From positions 1 through 7,209 of the forward strand of contig CAJLYG010000164.1 in NCBI GenBank assembly GCA_905210845.1: DNA of 7,209 bases, read 5' to 3'. The notes beneath the pieces are model-generated. The model saw nothing but the letters and a program-made list of their open reading frames with translations. It ran no database searches and had not been told where the DNA came from. This document shows positions 1-5,648 of the stretch, piece by piece. The DNA comes from an uncultured Prevotella sp. (GTDB lineage Bacteria; Bacteroidota; Bacteroidia; Bacteroidales; Bacteroidaceae). Positions within the stretch are counted from its first letter, which is position 1, and each line of letters opens with the position of its first letter. Both the position numbers and the translations under genes were made by a program.

Positions 1-497
1 GCACCTACAACGACCACAAGGTGAAGATTACCTTCATCAACTCAGAATATCTCACAGAAGAGAACGTGGCAGAACAGCTGAAGGGACAGGACGGCATCGT
101 CATCTGCCCAGGCTTCGGCCAGCGAGGCATCGAGGGCAAGATTATCGCCGCCCACTATACCCGTACCCACGACATCCCTACCTTCGGCATCTGCCTGGGT
201 ATGCAGATGATGGTCATCGAGTTTGCCCGCAACGTATTGGGCTACAAGGATGCCAACTCACGCGAGATGGACGAGAAGACTCCACACAATGTCATCGACA
301 TCATGGAGGAGCAGAAGAACATATCAAACATGGGTGGAACCATGCGTCTCGGCGCTTACGAGTGTGTGCTGAAACAGGGTTCACGCGTGTTCAATATCTA
401 TAAGAAGGAGCATATTCAGGAACGCCACCGTCACCGCTATGAGTTCAACAACGAGTTCCAGCATGAATTCGAGATCCAAGATAGACCGGAATTCTGA
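1..497 (+). CDS. pyrG: CTP synthase, C-terminal glutaminase domain fragment (broken at both ends)
   Basis: CTP synthase makes CTP from UTP, ATP and glutamine in the cytoplasm; this part is the class I glutamine amidotransferase domain that releases ammonia. The reading frame is open from the left window edge (codons in phase with position 3), so the 5' part lies outside; the GTG at 21 is an internal Val. Visible motifs are [11 protein letters not shown], the nucleophile elbow GICLGMQ with the catalytic Cys, MGGTMRLG, and [11 protein letters not shown]. Family resemblance ends at HEFE (codons 462-473). About 65-70 residues are then missing, including the FHPE segment with the catalytic His and Glu, so this fragment cannot be an active glutaminase. 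The frame ends in a few unrelated residues and a TGA at 495-497 that lie in GH31-derived DNA. The assignment is firm; that the truncation is an artefact is inferred from the junction. Confidence 0.9.
   Translation, partial: TYNDHKVKITFINSEYLTEENVAEQLKGQDGIVICPGFGQRGIEGKIIAAHYTRTHDIPTFGICLGMQMMVIEFARNVLGYKDANSREMDEKTPHNVIDIMEEQKNISNMGGTMRLGAYECVLKQGSRVFNIYKKEHIQERHRHRYEFNNEFQHEFEIQDRPEF
471..480. other. Abrupt pyrG/GH31 junction centred on a GATC site
   Basis: CTP synthase similarity ends with the Glu codon at 471-473, and GH31 similarity (KIDRNSEL) starts at the Lys codon 478-480 in another frame. The four bases 473-476 are GATC, the Sau3AI/MboI/DpnII recognition site. I find no other GATC between position 1 and 2134. 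There is no linker, target-site duplication or insertion-sequence end. The simplest reading is that two unrelated DNA fragments were joined at this site during library construction or proximity ligation, or were misassembled. A natural deletion fusing the two genes is the alternative. Confidence 0.75.
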
Positions 498-1749
498 ACT
501 GGGCCAACAGATGGCACAAGAAGGATATTATATCTCCAATACCGACTGGGTAGATTTCTTCAATCCGAAGGCTGCTAACTTCTACTGGCAGAACTTCAGT
601 CAACGACTTGTGCCCTCAGGCATTGACGCATGGTGGCAAGATGCCACCGAACCCGAGAACGACGACCTGGTAGGGCGCAGGGTCAATAGCGGTTTATGGC
701 CTGGCGAGTGGGTGCGCAACGTCTTTCCTCTACTTGTCAATAAGACGGTGAGCGAAGGTTTGGTACAGGTACAGCCCGACCGTCGCCCGATGATTCTCAC
801 GCGCAGTGGATTTCCTGGCATCCAACGTTATGGCTCCGCGATATGGTCAGGTGACGTGGGATGCGACTGGGATGCCTTTCGAAGGCAGATAACCGCAGGA
901 CTGGGCATGCAAGCTGCAGGAATCCCTTGGTGGACATACGACGCGGGTGGATTCTTCCGTCCTCAAAACCAGTATCAGGATTCTGCCTATATCCAGTGCA
1001 TGCTGAGATGGATAGAGACCAGTGTTTACCTCCCCCTGATGCGTGTACACGGCTACATGAGCAATACTGAGCCATGGAACTATGGTACTGCAGCTCAGCA
1101 AGCCATCGCCCAGGATTTACGTGACCGCTATCGCCTCCTACCTTATATCTATAGTGGCACTGGAGACGTGACCTTCTCCAACTCTACATTGATGCGTCCC
1201 TTGGTCTTCGATTTCGCTGATGACACAGAGGCTCTGAAACAGAAGTACGAGTACATGTTTGGTCGCAACCTACTTGTCAGTCCTGTGACAGAACCTAATA
1301 AAAGCCAGTGGAACACCTATCTACCCAAGCACAAAGCGGGTTGGTACCATCTACGTACCGAGCAGCACTTTGCCGGTGGCAAGACTGTGTGCACTGATGC
1401 CCACCGCATTCCTGTCTTTGTGAAAGGTGGGAGCATACTGCCCATAGGTCCTGACAAGCAATATACCAGCCAGGAAGTCAGCCAGCCCATAGAGGTGAGG
1501 GTATATCCTGGCGCTGATGCCACATTCACGCTGTATGAGGACGATGGCACAACTAACGACTACCGCCGTGGCAAAGCCTCACGCATTACCTTCCAATGGA
1601 ATGACAACACTCACACGCTTACCATTGGACGCCATGAAGGAGAATATGCAAACATGGAAACTTCACGCAGATTCAAGGTGCGCATCATCGGGAGCACCCC
1701 TCATGCGAAAGAGGTGAAATATATGGGAGAAGAAATTACCATACGCTAA
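475..1749 (+). CDS. Glycoside hydrolase family 31, alpha-xylosidase/alpha-glucosidase type, 5'-truncated
   Basis: GH31 enzymes remove terminal alpha-linked xylose or glucose by a retaining mechanism; in Bacteroidetes they often serve xyloglucan or starch breakdown and are usually exported. The sequence starts inside the catalytic barrel at [12 protein letters not shown]. The nucleophile Asp is in [11 protein letters not shown] (codon 640-642) and the acid/base Asp is in WSGDVGCDW (codon 853-855). Further marks are [30 protein letters not shown] and [10 protein letters not shown], followed by C-terminal beta domains including a DUF5110-like part with [14 protein letters not shown]. The stop is TAA at 1747-1749. 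The QDATEPE form of the nucleophile motif resembles Xyl31A-type alpha-xylosidases, but substrate is inferred. The signal peptide, N-terminal beta domain and early barrel are missing. The ATG at 439 lies in pyrG DNA and is not a true start; the first GH31 Met is at 511. No signal for expressing this fragment is seen. Confidence 0.85.
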   Translation, partial: SKIDRNSELGQQMAQEGYYISNTDWVDFFNPKAANFYWQNFSQRLVPSGIDAWWQDATEPENDDLVGRRVNSGLWPGEWVRNVFPLLVNKTVSEGLVQVQPDRRPMILTRSGFPGIQRYGSAIWSGDVGCDWDAFRRQITAGLGMQAAGIPWWTYDAGGFFRPQNQYQDSAYIQCMLRWIETSVYLPLMRVHGYMSNTEPWNYGTAAQQAIAQDLRDRYRLLPYIYSGTGDVTFSNSTLMRPLVFDFADDTEALKQKYEYMFGRNLLVSPVTEPNKSQWNTYLPKHKAGWYHLRTEQHFAGGKTVCTDAHRIPVFVKGGSILPIGPDKQYTSQEVSQPIEVRVYPGADATFTLYEDDGTTNDYRRGKASRITFQWNDNTHTLTIGRHEGEYANMETSRRFKVRIIGSTPHAKEVKYMGEEITIR

Positions 1750-1778
1750 ACTACCTAATAGGAGCGCACAAATAGCAT

Positions 1779-1860
1779 TTCTCCTGCAAGTTTGCTTGCT
1801 GATTTGACCTCAGAAAAAGGTCATTTCGTGGAAGCTAAGCTTGCAGGAGAATTTTATTTT
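1779..1860 (+). terminator. Strong terminator hairpin after the GH31 gene
   Basis: A perfect 12-bp stem pairs TTCTCCTGCAAG (1779-1790) with CTTGCAGGAGAA (1840-1851) and is followed by a T-rich stretch (TTTTATTTTTTG). The 49-base loop is itself structured: TGACCT (1805-1810) pairs with AGGTCA (1818-1823), and GCTT near 1794 can pair with AAGC near 1832. This is larger than a minimal intrinsic terminator. It ends transcription from the GH31 side about 210 bases before nrdD. Confidence 0.75.
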
Positions 1861-1955
1861 TTGTCAAGCGGATAATCTTCAAAAAATTAAAAGTTTTCCG
1901 TTTCTATTTTGTAATGCATTGATAATCAGAATATTAATATATTTTAACTTGCAAA

Positions 1956-1978
1956 AAGTTGTCCAAAACAAACAACTT
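1956..1978. promoter_or_regulatory. Inverted repeat upstream of nrdD, possible operator
   Basis: AAGTTGT (1956-1962) and ACAACTT (1972-1978) are perfect 7-base inverted arms separated by 9 bases. The element ends 14 bases before the -7 box and so covers the place where the -33 contact would lie. A DNA-binding regulator acting there could control nrdD; the regulator is unknown. It is not a match to the FNR consensus or to the NrdR box. Confidence 0.4.
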
Positions 1979-1992
1979 AGACTATAAAGCAG

Positions 1993-2000
1993 TATATTTG
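1993..2000 (+). promoter_or_regulatory. Putative nrdD promoter -7 box (TATATTTG)
   Basis: TATATTTG matches the Bacteroidetes -7 consensus TAnnTTTG, and transcription would start near 2007, leaving a leader of about 60 bases before the ATG at 2069. No good TTTG -33 box lies 19-21 bases upstream; that position is taken by the inverted repeat at 1956-1978, which may mean the promoter needs an activator. The rest of the 1852-2068 gap is AT-rich, and I see no small gene or riboswitch in it. Confidence 0.55.
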
Positions 2001-2068
2001 CAGCGTAATTCTGAGGGAATCAATTACAAGGGTTTAAAGTAAAACTAAAACAGAAAGAGACATAAGTA

Positions 2069-4204
2069 ATGGAAATTAGTAATTTTACGATTACGAAGCG
2101 CGATGGCTCCAAGGACCAGTTCTCCTTGGACAAGATCATGAATGCCATCATCAAGGCATTCGATTCAGTAAATGAGCCTGCCAACCTCGGGGCTGTATCC
2201 AAGATTGTCAGCCATTTGGATATCCATGATCATATCACAGTGGAAGACATCCAGAACCAGGTTGAGGTGGCCTTGATGAAGGAGGGATATTATCAAGTGG
2301 CAAAGTCGTTCATGCTCTACCGGCAGGCACATACCGAAGACCGGGAGACGCTCTCCAAGCTCCACTTTTTAGAAGACTACATGGAGGCTGCCAATGCGGC
2401 AACGGGATCTAAGTTCGATGCCAACGCCAATGTGGAGCACAAGAACATTGCAACCTTGATTGGGGAGCTGCCTAAGGCAAACTTCATCCGTCTGAACCGC
2501 CGCATGCTGACCGATCGCATCAAGAAAATCTATGGGAAGGAACTGGCTAACGAGTATCTTGACAAGCTCACCCATCACTTTATCTATAAGAATGACGAGA
2601 CAAACCTCGCTAATTACTGCGCTTCCATTACAATGTACCCATGGCTGATTGGCGGGACAACCTCCATCGGCGGAAACTCCACAGCCCCCACAAACCTGAA
2701 GTCGTTCTGCGGAGGATTCATCAACATGGTGTTTATGGTCAGCTCCATGCTTGCAGGTGCCTGTGCCACACCAGAGTTCCTGATGTACATGAACTACTTC
2801 ATCCAAAAGGAGTATGGGAAAGACTACTATAAGCATGCTAATGATATCGTAGACCTTTCCTTAAAAAAACGTAGTCTTGACAAGGTGATCACCGATTGCT
2901 TCGAGCAGATTGTCTACTCTTTGAACCAGCCAACCGGTGCCCGCAACTACCAGGCCGTTTTCTGGAACATCTCTTATTACGACAAATATTATTTCCATTC
3001 CTTGTTCGAGAACTTCTATTTCCCAGACGGCAGCCAACCCGACTGGGATGGACTGAGCTGGTTGCAGAAACGCTTTATGAAATGGTTCAACCAGGAACGT
3101 ACCAAGACTTTGCTGACCTTCCCTGTGGAAACAATGGCAATGCTTACTGAGAACGGAGATTGCAAGGATAAGGAATGGGCTGACTTCGCGGCAGAGATGT
3201 ACGCCGAGGGACACAGTTTCTTCACGTATCTGAGTGATAACGCCGACTCCCTGAGCTCTTGCTGTCGACTTCGTAACGAGATCCAGGACAACGGATTCAG
3301 CTACACCTTAGGGGCCGGTGGCGTCTCAACTGGCTCAAAGAGCGTGCTGACCATCAACCTGAACCGCACCATCCAATATGCCGTCAACCATAAACTTGAC
3401 TATAAGAAGTACTTGGGCGAGATCGTTGACCTATGCCATAAAGTACAGATTGCATACAACGAAAACCTGAAAGAATTGCAGAAACACGGGATGCTGCCAT
3501 TGTTTGATGCGGGCTATATCAATATCAAGCGCCAGTACTTGACCATTGGCATCAACGGCTTGGTTGAGGCTGCCGAGTTCATGGGACTGAAGATCAGCCC
3601 GAATGATGACTACAAGCACTTCGTGCAGGAGATCTTGGGCATTATCGAGAAATACAACAAGCAATACCGTTCCAATGAGTTGATGTTCAATTGCGAGATG
3701 ATCCCTGCGGAGAACGTAGGTGTCAAGCATGCCAAATGGGACCGCGAGGACGGGTATTTCGTACCACGTGACTGTTACAACAGCTATTTCTACGTGGTTG
3801 AGGACGACAGCCTGGATATCGTGGACAAGTTTAAGTTACATGGAGCACCCTACATTGAACACCTGACTGGAGGCTCTGCCCTTCATATGAACTTAGAGGA
3901 GCACCTGTCGAAAGCACAGTACCGGCAGCTGTTCCGAGTAGCAGCTAAGGAGGGATGCAACTACTTTACCTTCAACATCCCCAACACGATCTGCAACGAC
4001 TGTGGGCATATAGACAAGCGGTATCTGCACAAATGTCCGAAATGCGGTAGCACAAATGTAGACTATATGACCCGTATCATTGGCTATCTGAAACGTGTCA
4101 GCAACTTCTCCATGCCACGACAGGAAGAAGCACACCGCCGCTTCTATGCAGGACAGTCTAAATTCAAAGTCCCCGTACAACAAGAAGCAACGGAAAAAGC
4201 ATAA
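2069..4204 (+). CDS. nrdD: Anaerobic ribonucleoside-triphosphate reductase (class III), complete
   Basis: This 711-residue cytoplasmic glycyl-radical enzyme reduces ribonucleoside triphosphates to dNTPs without oxygen. An ATP-cone (about residues 4-95, FTITKRDGSKDQ to MLYRQAH) is the site where ATP or dATP switches activity. The catalytic barrel follows, with GGTTSIGGNSTAPTN and the SSCCRLRN loop (Cys398-Cys399), the expected thiyl-radical region. Near the C-terminus two CxxC pairs (Cys642/645 and 656/659) form the zinc site, and TRIIGYLKRVSNFS carries the radical Gly672. Length, ATP-cone and zinc site fit the Prevotella-type NrdD, and all key residues are present, so the gene appears functional. 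The start is the ATG after GACATAAGTA; there is no clear Shine-Dalgarno sequence, as is usual in this phylum. The activase NrdG, normally encoded next door, is not directly downstream; a terminator and unrelated minus-strand genes follow. Confidence 0.96.
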   Translation: MEISNFTITKRDGSKDQFSLDKIMNAIIKAFDSVNEPANLGAVSKIVSHLDIHDHITVEDIQNQVEVALMKEGYYQVAKSFMLYRQAHTEDRETLSKLHFLEDYMEAANAATGSKFDANANVEHKNIATLIGELPKANFIRLNRRMLTDRIKKIYGKELANEYLDKLTHHFIYKNDETNLANYCASITMYPWLIGGTTSIGGNSTAPTNLKSFCGGFINMVFMVSSMLAGACATPEFLMYMNYFIQKEYGKDYYKHANDIVDLSLKKRSLDKVITDCFEQIVYSLNQPTGARNYQAVFWNISYYDKYYFHSLFENFYFPDGSQPDWDGLSWLQKRFMKWFNQERTKTLLTFPVETMAMLTENGDCKDKEWADFAAEMYAEGHSFFTYLSDNADSLSSCCRLRNEIQDNGFSYTLGAGGVSTGSKSVLTINLNRTIQYAVNHKLDYKKYLGEIVDLCHKVQIAYNENLKELQKHGMLPLFDAGYINIKRQYLTIGINGLVEAAEFMGLKISPNDDYKHFVQEILGIIEKYNKQYRSNELMFNCEMIPAENVGVKHAKWDREDGYFVPRDCYNSYFYVVEDDSLDIVDKFKLHGAPYIEHLTGGSALHMNLEEHLSKAQYRQLFRVAAKEGCNYFTFNIPNTICNDCGHIDKRYLHKCPKCGSTNVDYMTRIIGYLKRVSNFSMPRQEEAHRRFYAGQSKFKVPVQQEATEKA

Positions 4205-4221
4205 ATGGAACGATCTATTGG

Positions 4222-4272
4222 AGGGTGTATCATCATTAGAATGAATGAATGGTACACCCTTCTTCATTTTTA
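4222..4272 (+). terminator. Terminator hairpin after nrdD
   Basis: AGGGTGTATCAT (4222-4233) pairs with ATGGTACACCCT (4249-4260), giving 12 pairs with one G-U wobble and a 15-base loop, followed by a T-rich tail. It sits 18 bases after the nrdD stop, so nrdD appears to be transcribed alone. A GATC lies at 4212-4215, between the stop and the hairpin. Confidence 0.7.
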
Positions 4273-4347
4273 TGGTAGATAGACGACTTCTGTCCACTGG
4301 TCGAATGCTGTGAACAGGTCTTGACAAACACACTCACTTGGATATTA

Positions 4348-4758
4348 TCATAACCGAAGCAGTAATCCAATTGCATGGTTACAATCATCTATATCAAAAG
4401 ATTCTTTTGCTTTTGTATCTGGGAAAACTCCTCTATGTGTATAGGCAAAAGGTGTGATAATAATTTTATCTTCTGCTATAGAATAACTAATTATCTTATG
4501 CGATTTATATAATGAATTCCAACTTTTTATGCGCATATCCTTTAATACGCTCTTTGCAGTCTCAGCATTCACAGGCATCCCTGAATTGCTATATTGCAAT
4601 GCTGTGTTTATCATAGTTTCCATTTTACGAACATCACTTATAGAGACCACATAACATGGAGGATGAGCAATCCACAAACCTATTTCATTTTTAGATTCAG
4701 GAAAGATTATAATTTCTGCATCTTTTTTGCAAACCGTTATTTGTTTTTTTATCATCAT
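4348..4758 (-). CDS. Small hypothetical protein, possible immunity protein
   Basis: I do not recognise this 136-residue protein by name. It has no signal peptide or clear membrane segment and looks like a small soluble alpha/beta protein. Visible features are IIIFPESKNEIGLWIAHPPC (about 16-35), a central helical stretch around ETMINTALQYS (47-57), SWNSLYKSHKIISYSI (79-94), a beta-rich IIITPFAYTHRGVF, and an acidic tail SFDIDDCNHAIGLLLRL. Such small cytoplasmic proteins with an amphipathic alpha/beta pattern are common as immunity proteins in Bacteroidetes polymorphic-toxin clusters; this is inferred from size and context only. The frame stays open upstream into the zinc-ribbon remnant, separated only by a TAG at 4801-4803, so an original longer fusion of 168 residues is possible. 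The chosen start is the MetMet pair at 4753-4758, with a weak AGG upstream. Its AT-rich composition differs from the nrd genes and suggests acquired DNA. Confidence 0.6.
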   Translation of the reverse strand: MMIKKQITVCKKDAEIIIFPESKNEIGLWIAHPPCYVVSISDVRKMETMINTALQYSNSGMPVNAETAKSVLKDMRIKSWNSLYKSHKIISYSIAEDKIIITPFAYTHRGVFPDTKAKESFDIDDCNHAIGLLLRL

Positions 4759-4767
4759 AGTTTTGCC

Positions 4768-4854
4768 TATTTCATAGGTTGGAGTTTTTTCGTCATCTAC
4801 CTATGGCTCAAAACCTAATCTATACCCACAACTTCTACAATACTTTGTTTCCAT
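4768..4854 (-). pseudogene. Remnant of a CPCC-type zinc-ribbon protein with a Trp-to-stop change
   Basis: The minus-strand ATG at 4852-4854 begins METKYCRSCGYRLGFEP, then TAG (4801-4803), then VDDEKTPTYEI in the same frame. From memory, small proteins of the Cys-rich CPCC kind read CPxCGYxLxFEPW, then a stretch close to GEDGKTPSYEICPCCG; the stop sits exactly where Trp is expected, one base change from TGG. The match breaks off after YEI, just before the second Cys pair (CPCC) would come, and the next gene's start follows 9 bases later. So both a nonsense change and the loss of the rest of the protein are seen. Proteins of this kind are often found beside toxin genes as supposed immunity factors. 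A lone 17-residue product would not fold. The assignment rests on motif memory only. Confidence 0.5.
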
Positions 4855-4859
4855 AATCA

Positions 4860-5227
4860 CTATTGATTTTCCCAATATTTAGCTCCTTCTTTTGACTTAA
4901 ACCTAGTCTTAGGATTTCCTTGAGAGTCCACAACACAAAAAGTGTTGATTGAGGACCGTTCTCCTTGCGATGATTCTTGTTGACAGCTCTGTTTGCAAAG
5001 CTAAGAAAAATATCCTTATCATCCAACTGATTTCTTGGATTATTTCCTTTTATCTCAAAGAAATCAAGAATTAGCGAAATTAGCATTCTCCTTAGAGGAA
5101 TAACTTGTTGGCGGCTACCTATTTTGAAAATCCTCATAACTTCACTGGTGATACAGAAGCTCAATCCTGTATCTTGCGCAGTAGATGACCAAGGCGTCAT
5201 CCTTCTCGAAAAGAAGAAGCGCAGCAT
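4860..5227 (-). pseudogene. Unrecognised gene, probably frameshifted near 4937-4941
   Basis: One minus-strand frame is open from 5227 through MRIFKIGSRQQVIPLRRM, ILDFFEIKGNNPRNQLDD and AVNKNHRKENGPQSTLF. From about 4940 a different frame, ending at TAG 4860-4862, reads like a natural C-terminus: CVVDSQGNPKTRF then KSKEGAKYWENQ. One extra T in the run of five (4937-4941 on the plus strand) would join the two into one protein of about 121 residues. That run is the loop of a CAACAC/GTGTTG hairpin (4931-4947), a plausible slip site. The basic tail ends only 5 bases before the next ATG, as in a short operon. I do not recognise the family; a toxin or effector C-terminus followed by immunity-like genes is a guess from layout. 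Without the frameshift the frame would run on to 4835. The true start is uncertain; Met codons at about 5138 and 5093 are alternatives. Confidence 0.35.
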
Positions 5228-5285
5228 AACACAGATGTTCTTCTCCAGTCAATGGATCCTTGCGTATCAACTGACTGGAACAATT
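5142..5285 (-). pseudogene. Possible transposase (IS4-like) scrap
   Basis: An open minus-strand segment of 47 codons without a Met start reads LIRKDPLTGEEHL, then LLLFEKDDALVIYCARYRIE and LLYHQ, then stops at 5142-5144. The piece YCARYRIELLY has the Y-x2-R-x3-E spacing of the YREK signature of IS4-type DDE transposases (compare YYRxRFQIEFLYRDAK), but the Lys is replaced by the stop. No terminal inverted repeats or remaining transposase sequence are seen. It overlaps the 5' end of the neighbouring frame, so only one of the two can be real here. This is a weak call. Confidence 0.2.
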
Positions 5286-5315
5286 TTATTGTTCACAGTG
5301 TTTTTTTTCGTAAAT

Positions 5316-5396
5316 AGGTTGACAGGTTGTCAAAACCCTTTATACATCGGGCTTGCAACCTGTTTTTAGGTTGACAAAGGTTGTCAAAGGTTGACA
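5316..5396 (+). repeat. Cluster of AGGTTG(A/T)CA direct repeats
   Basis: Five copies of a 9-base motif occur: AGGTTGACA at 5316, AGGTTGTCA at 5324, AGGTTGACA at 5368, AGGTTGTCA at 5378 and AGGTTGACA at 5388. The last three are spaced exactly 10 bases apart, one helical turn, which would put bound proteins on the same face. An inverted CAACCT lies at 5356-5361. Similar TTGACA repeats occur in Bacteroides genomes near mobile elements, so this could be an iteron-like or regulatory array. Its ends lie about 160 bases upstream of the nrdA promoter. Confidence 0.65.
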
Positions 5397-5417
5397 CAAC
5401 TGGCAAGAGCGAAAAAG

Positions 5418-5557
5418 AGCCTATCTAATCTAAAAAGAGTGCAAATCGAGAGAAATGCAAAATAAAATTGATTTTATTTTCATTTCCGAGATGAAGCCTA
5501 TCTTATCTAAAGAGAGTGCAAATCGAGAGAAATGCAAAATAAAATAGGTTTTATTTT
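5418..5557 (+). repeat. Tandem pair of a 77-bp Bacteroidales-type intergenic repeat
   Basis: Copy 1 starts at 5418 and copy 2 at 5495, an exact 77-base period. A 33-base core (5436-5468 and 5513-5545) is identical, beginning AGAGTGCAAATCGAGAG. Each copy holds a hairpin: AAAATAAAAT (5459-5468) with ATTTTATTTT (5471-5480) in copy 1, extended by GAAATG/CATTTC; and AAAATAAAA with TTTTATTTT (5549-5557) in copy 2. Copy 1 is followed by CCGAG, and both copies begin with AGCCTATCT, features I remember from interspersed intergenic repeats of Bacteroides and Prevotella. Copy 2 diverges after its hairpin, where the nrdA promoter starts. Function is unknown. Confidence 0.8.
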
Positions 5558-5585
5558 GATGGACGACATTTTAATTGTACCTTTG
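5555..5585 (+). promoter_or_regulatory. nrdA promoter, Bacteroidetes type
   Basis: TTTG at 5555-5558 and TACCTTTG at 5578-5585 are separated by 19 bases, matching the TTTG-N19-21-TAnnTTTG consensus of the Bacteroidetes primary sigma factor. The -33 box lies at the end of the hairpin of the second 77-bp repeat, so the repeat supplies part of the promoter. Transcription would start around 5592, giving a leader of about 57 bases. Confidence 0.75.
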
Positions 5586-5590
5586 CACAA

Positions 5591-5605
5591 CTATTTTCAA
5601 AATAG
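5591..5605. promoter_or_regulatory. 15-bp palindrome at the predicted nrdA transcription start
   Basis: CTATTTT and AAAATAG are perfect 7-base inverted arms around a central C. The site lies directly downstream of the -7 box, over the expected start point, a classic place for a repressor operator. It does not match the NrdR box (ACACWATATATWGTGT). A short AT-rich palindrome can also arise by chance in this DNA. Confidence 0.45.
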
Positions 5606-5648
5606 GATTTATTACAAACGATAATTCCTGTATATCAAGGTCAACAAT

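Noticed and set aside
439..477. ATG at 439 as the start of the GH31 gene
   Set aside because: It lies inside pyrG in another frame and encodes a Ser-rich stretch (SSTTSSS) with no GH31 similarity; real similarity begins at about 475.
1850..2068. Riboswitch or NrdR box upstream of nrdD
   Set aside because: No conserved cobalamin or other riboswitch core and no match to the NrdR consensus could be seen.
2369..2836. Long antisense open frame inside nrdD (155 codons)
   Set aside because: It lies wholly opposite well-conserved NrdD coding sequence, and its translation shows no family features.
3893..4333. Antisense open frame over the nrdD 3' end (146 codons)
   Set aside because: It covers the NrdD zinc and glycyl-radical region and the terminator; best explained as a shadow of nrdD.
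5124..5369. Plus-strand 81-codon frame with a hydrophobic stretch
   Set aside because: It runs opposite the minus-strand segments and ends in the AGGTTGACA repeats; the hydrophobic stretch comes from T-rich DNA.
5418..5557. CRISPR array
   Set aside because: Only two copies, with no regular spacers, repeats joined head to tail and no cas genes.
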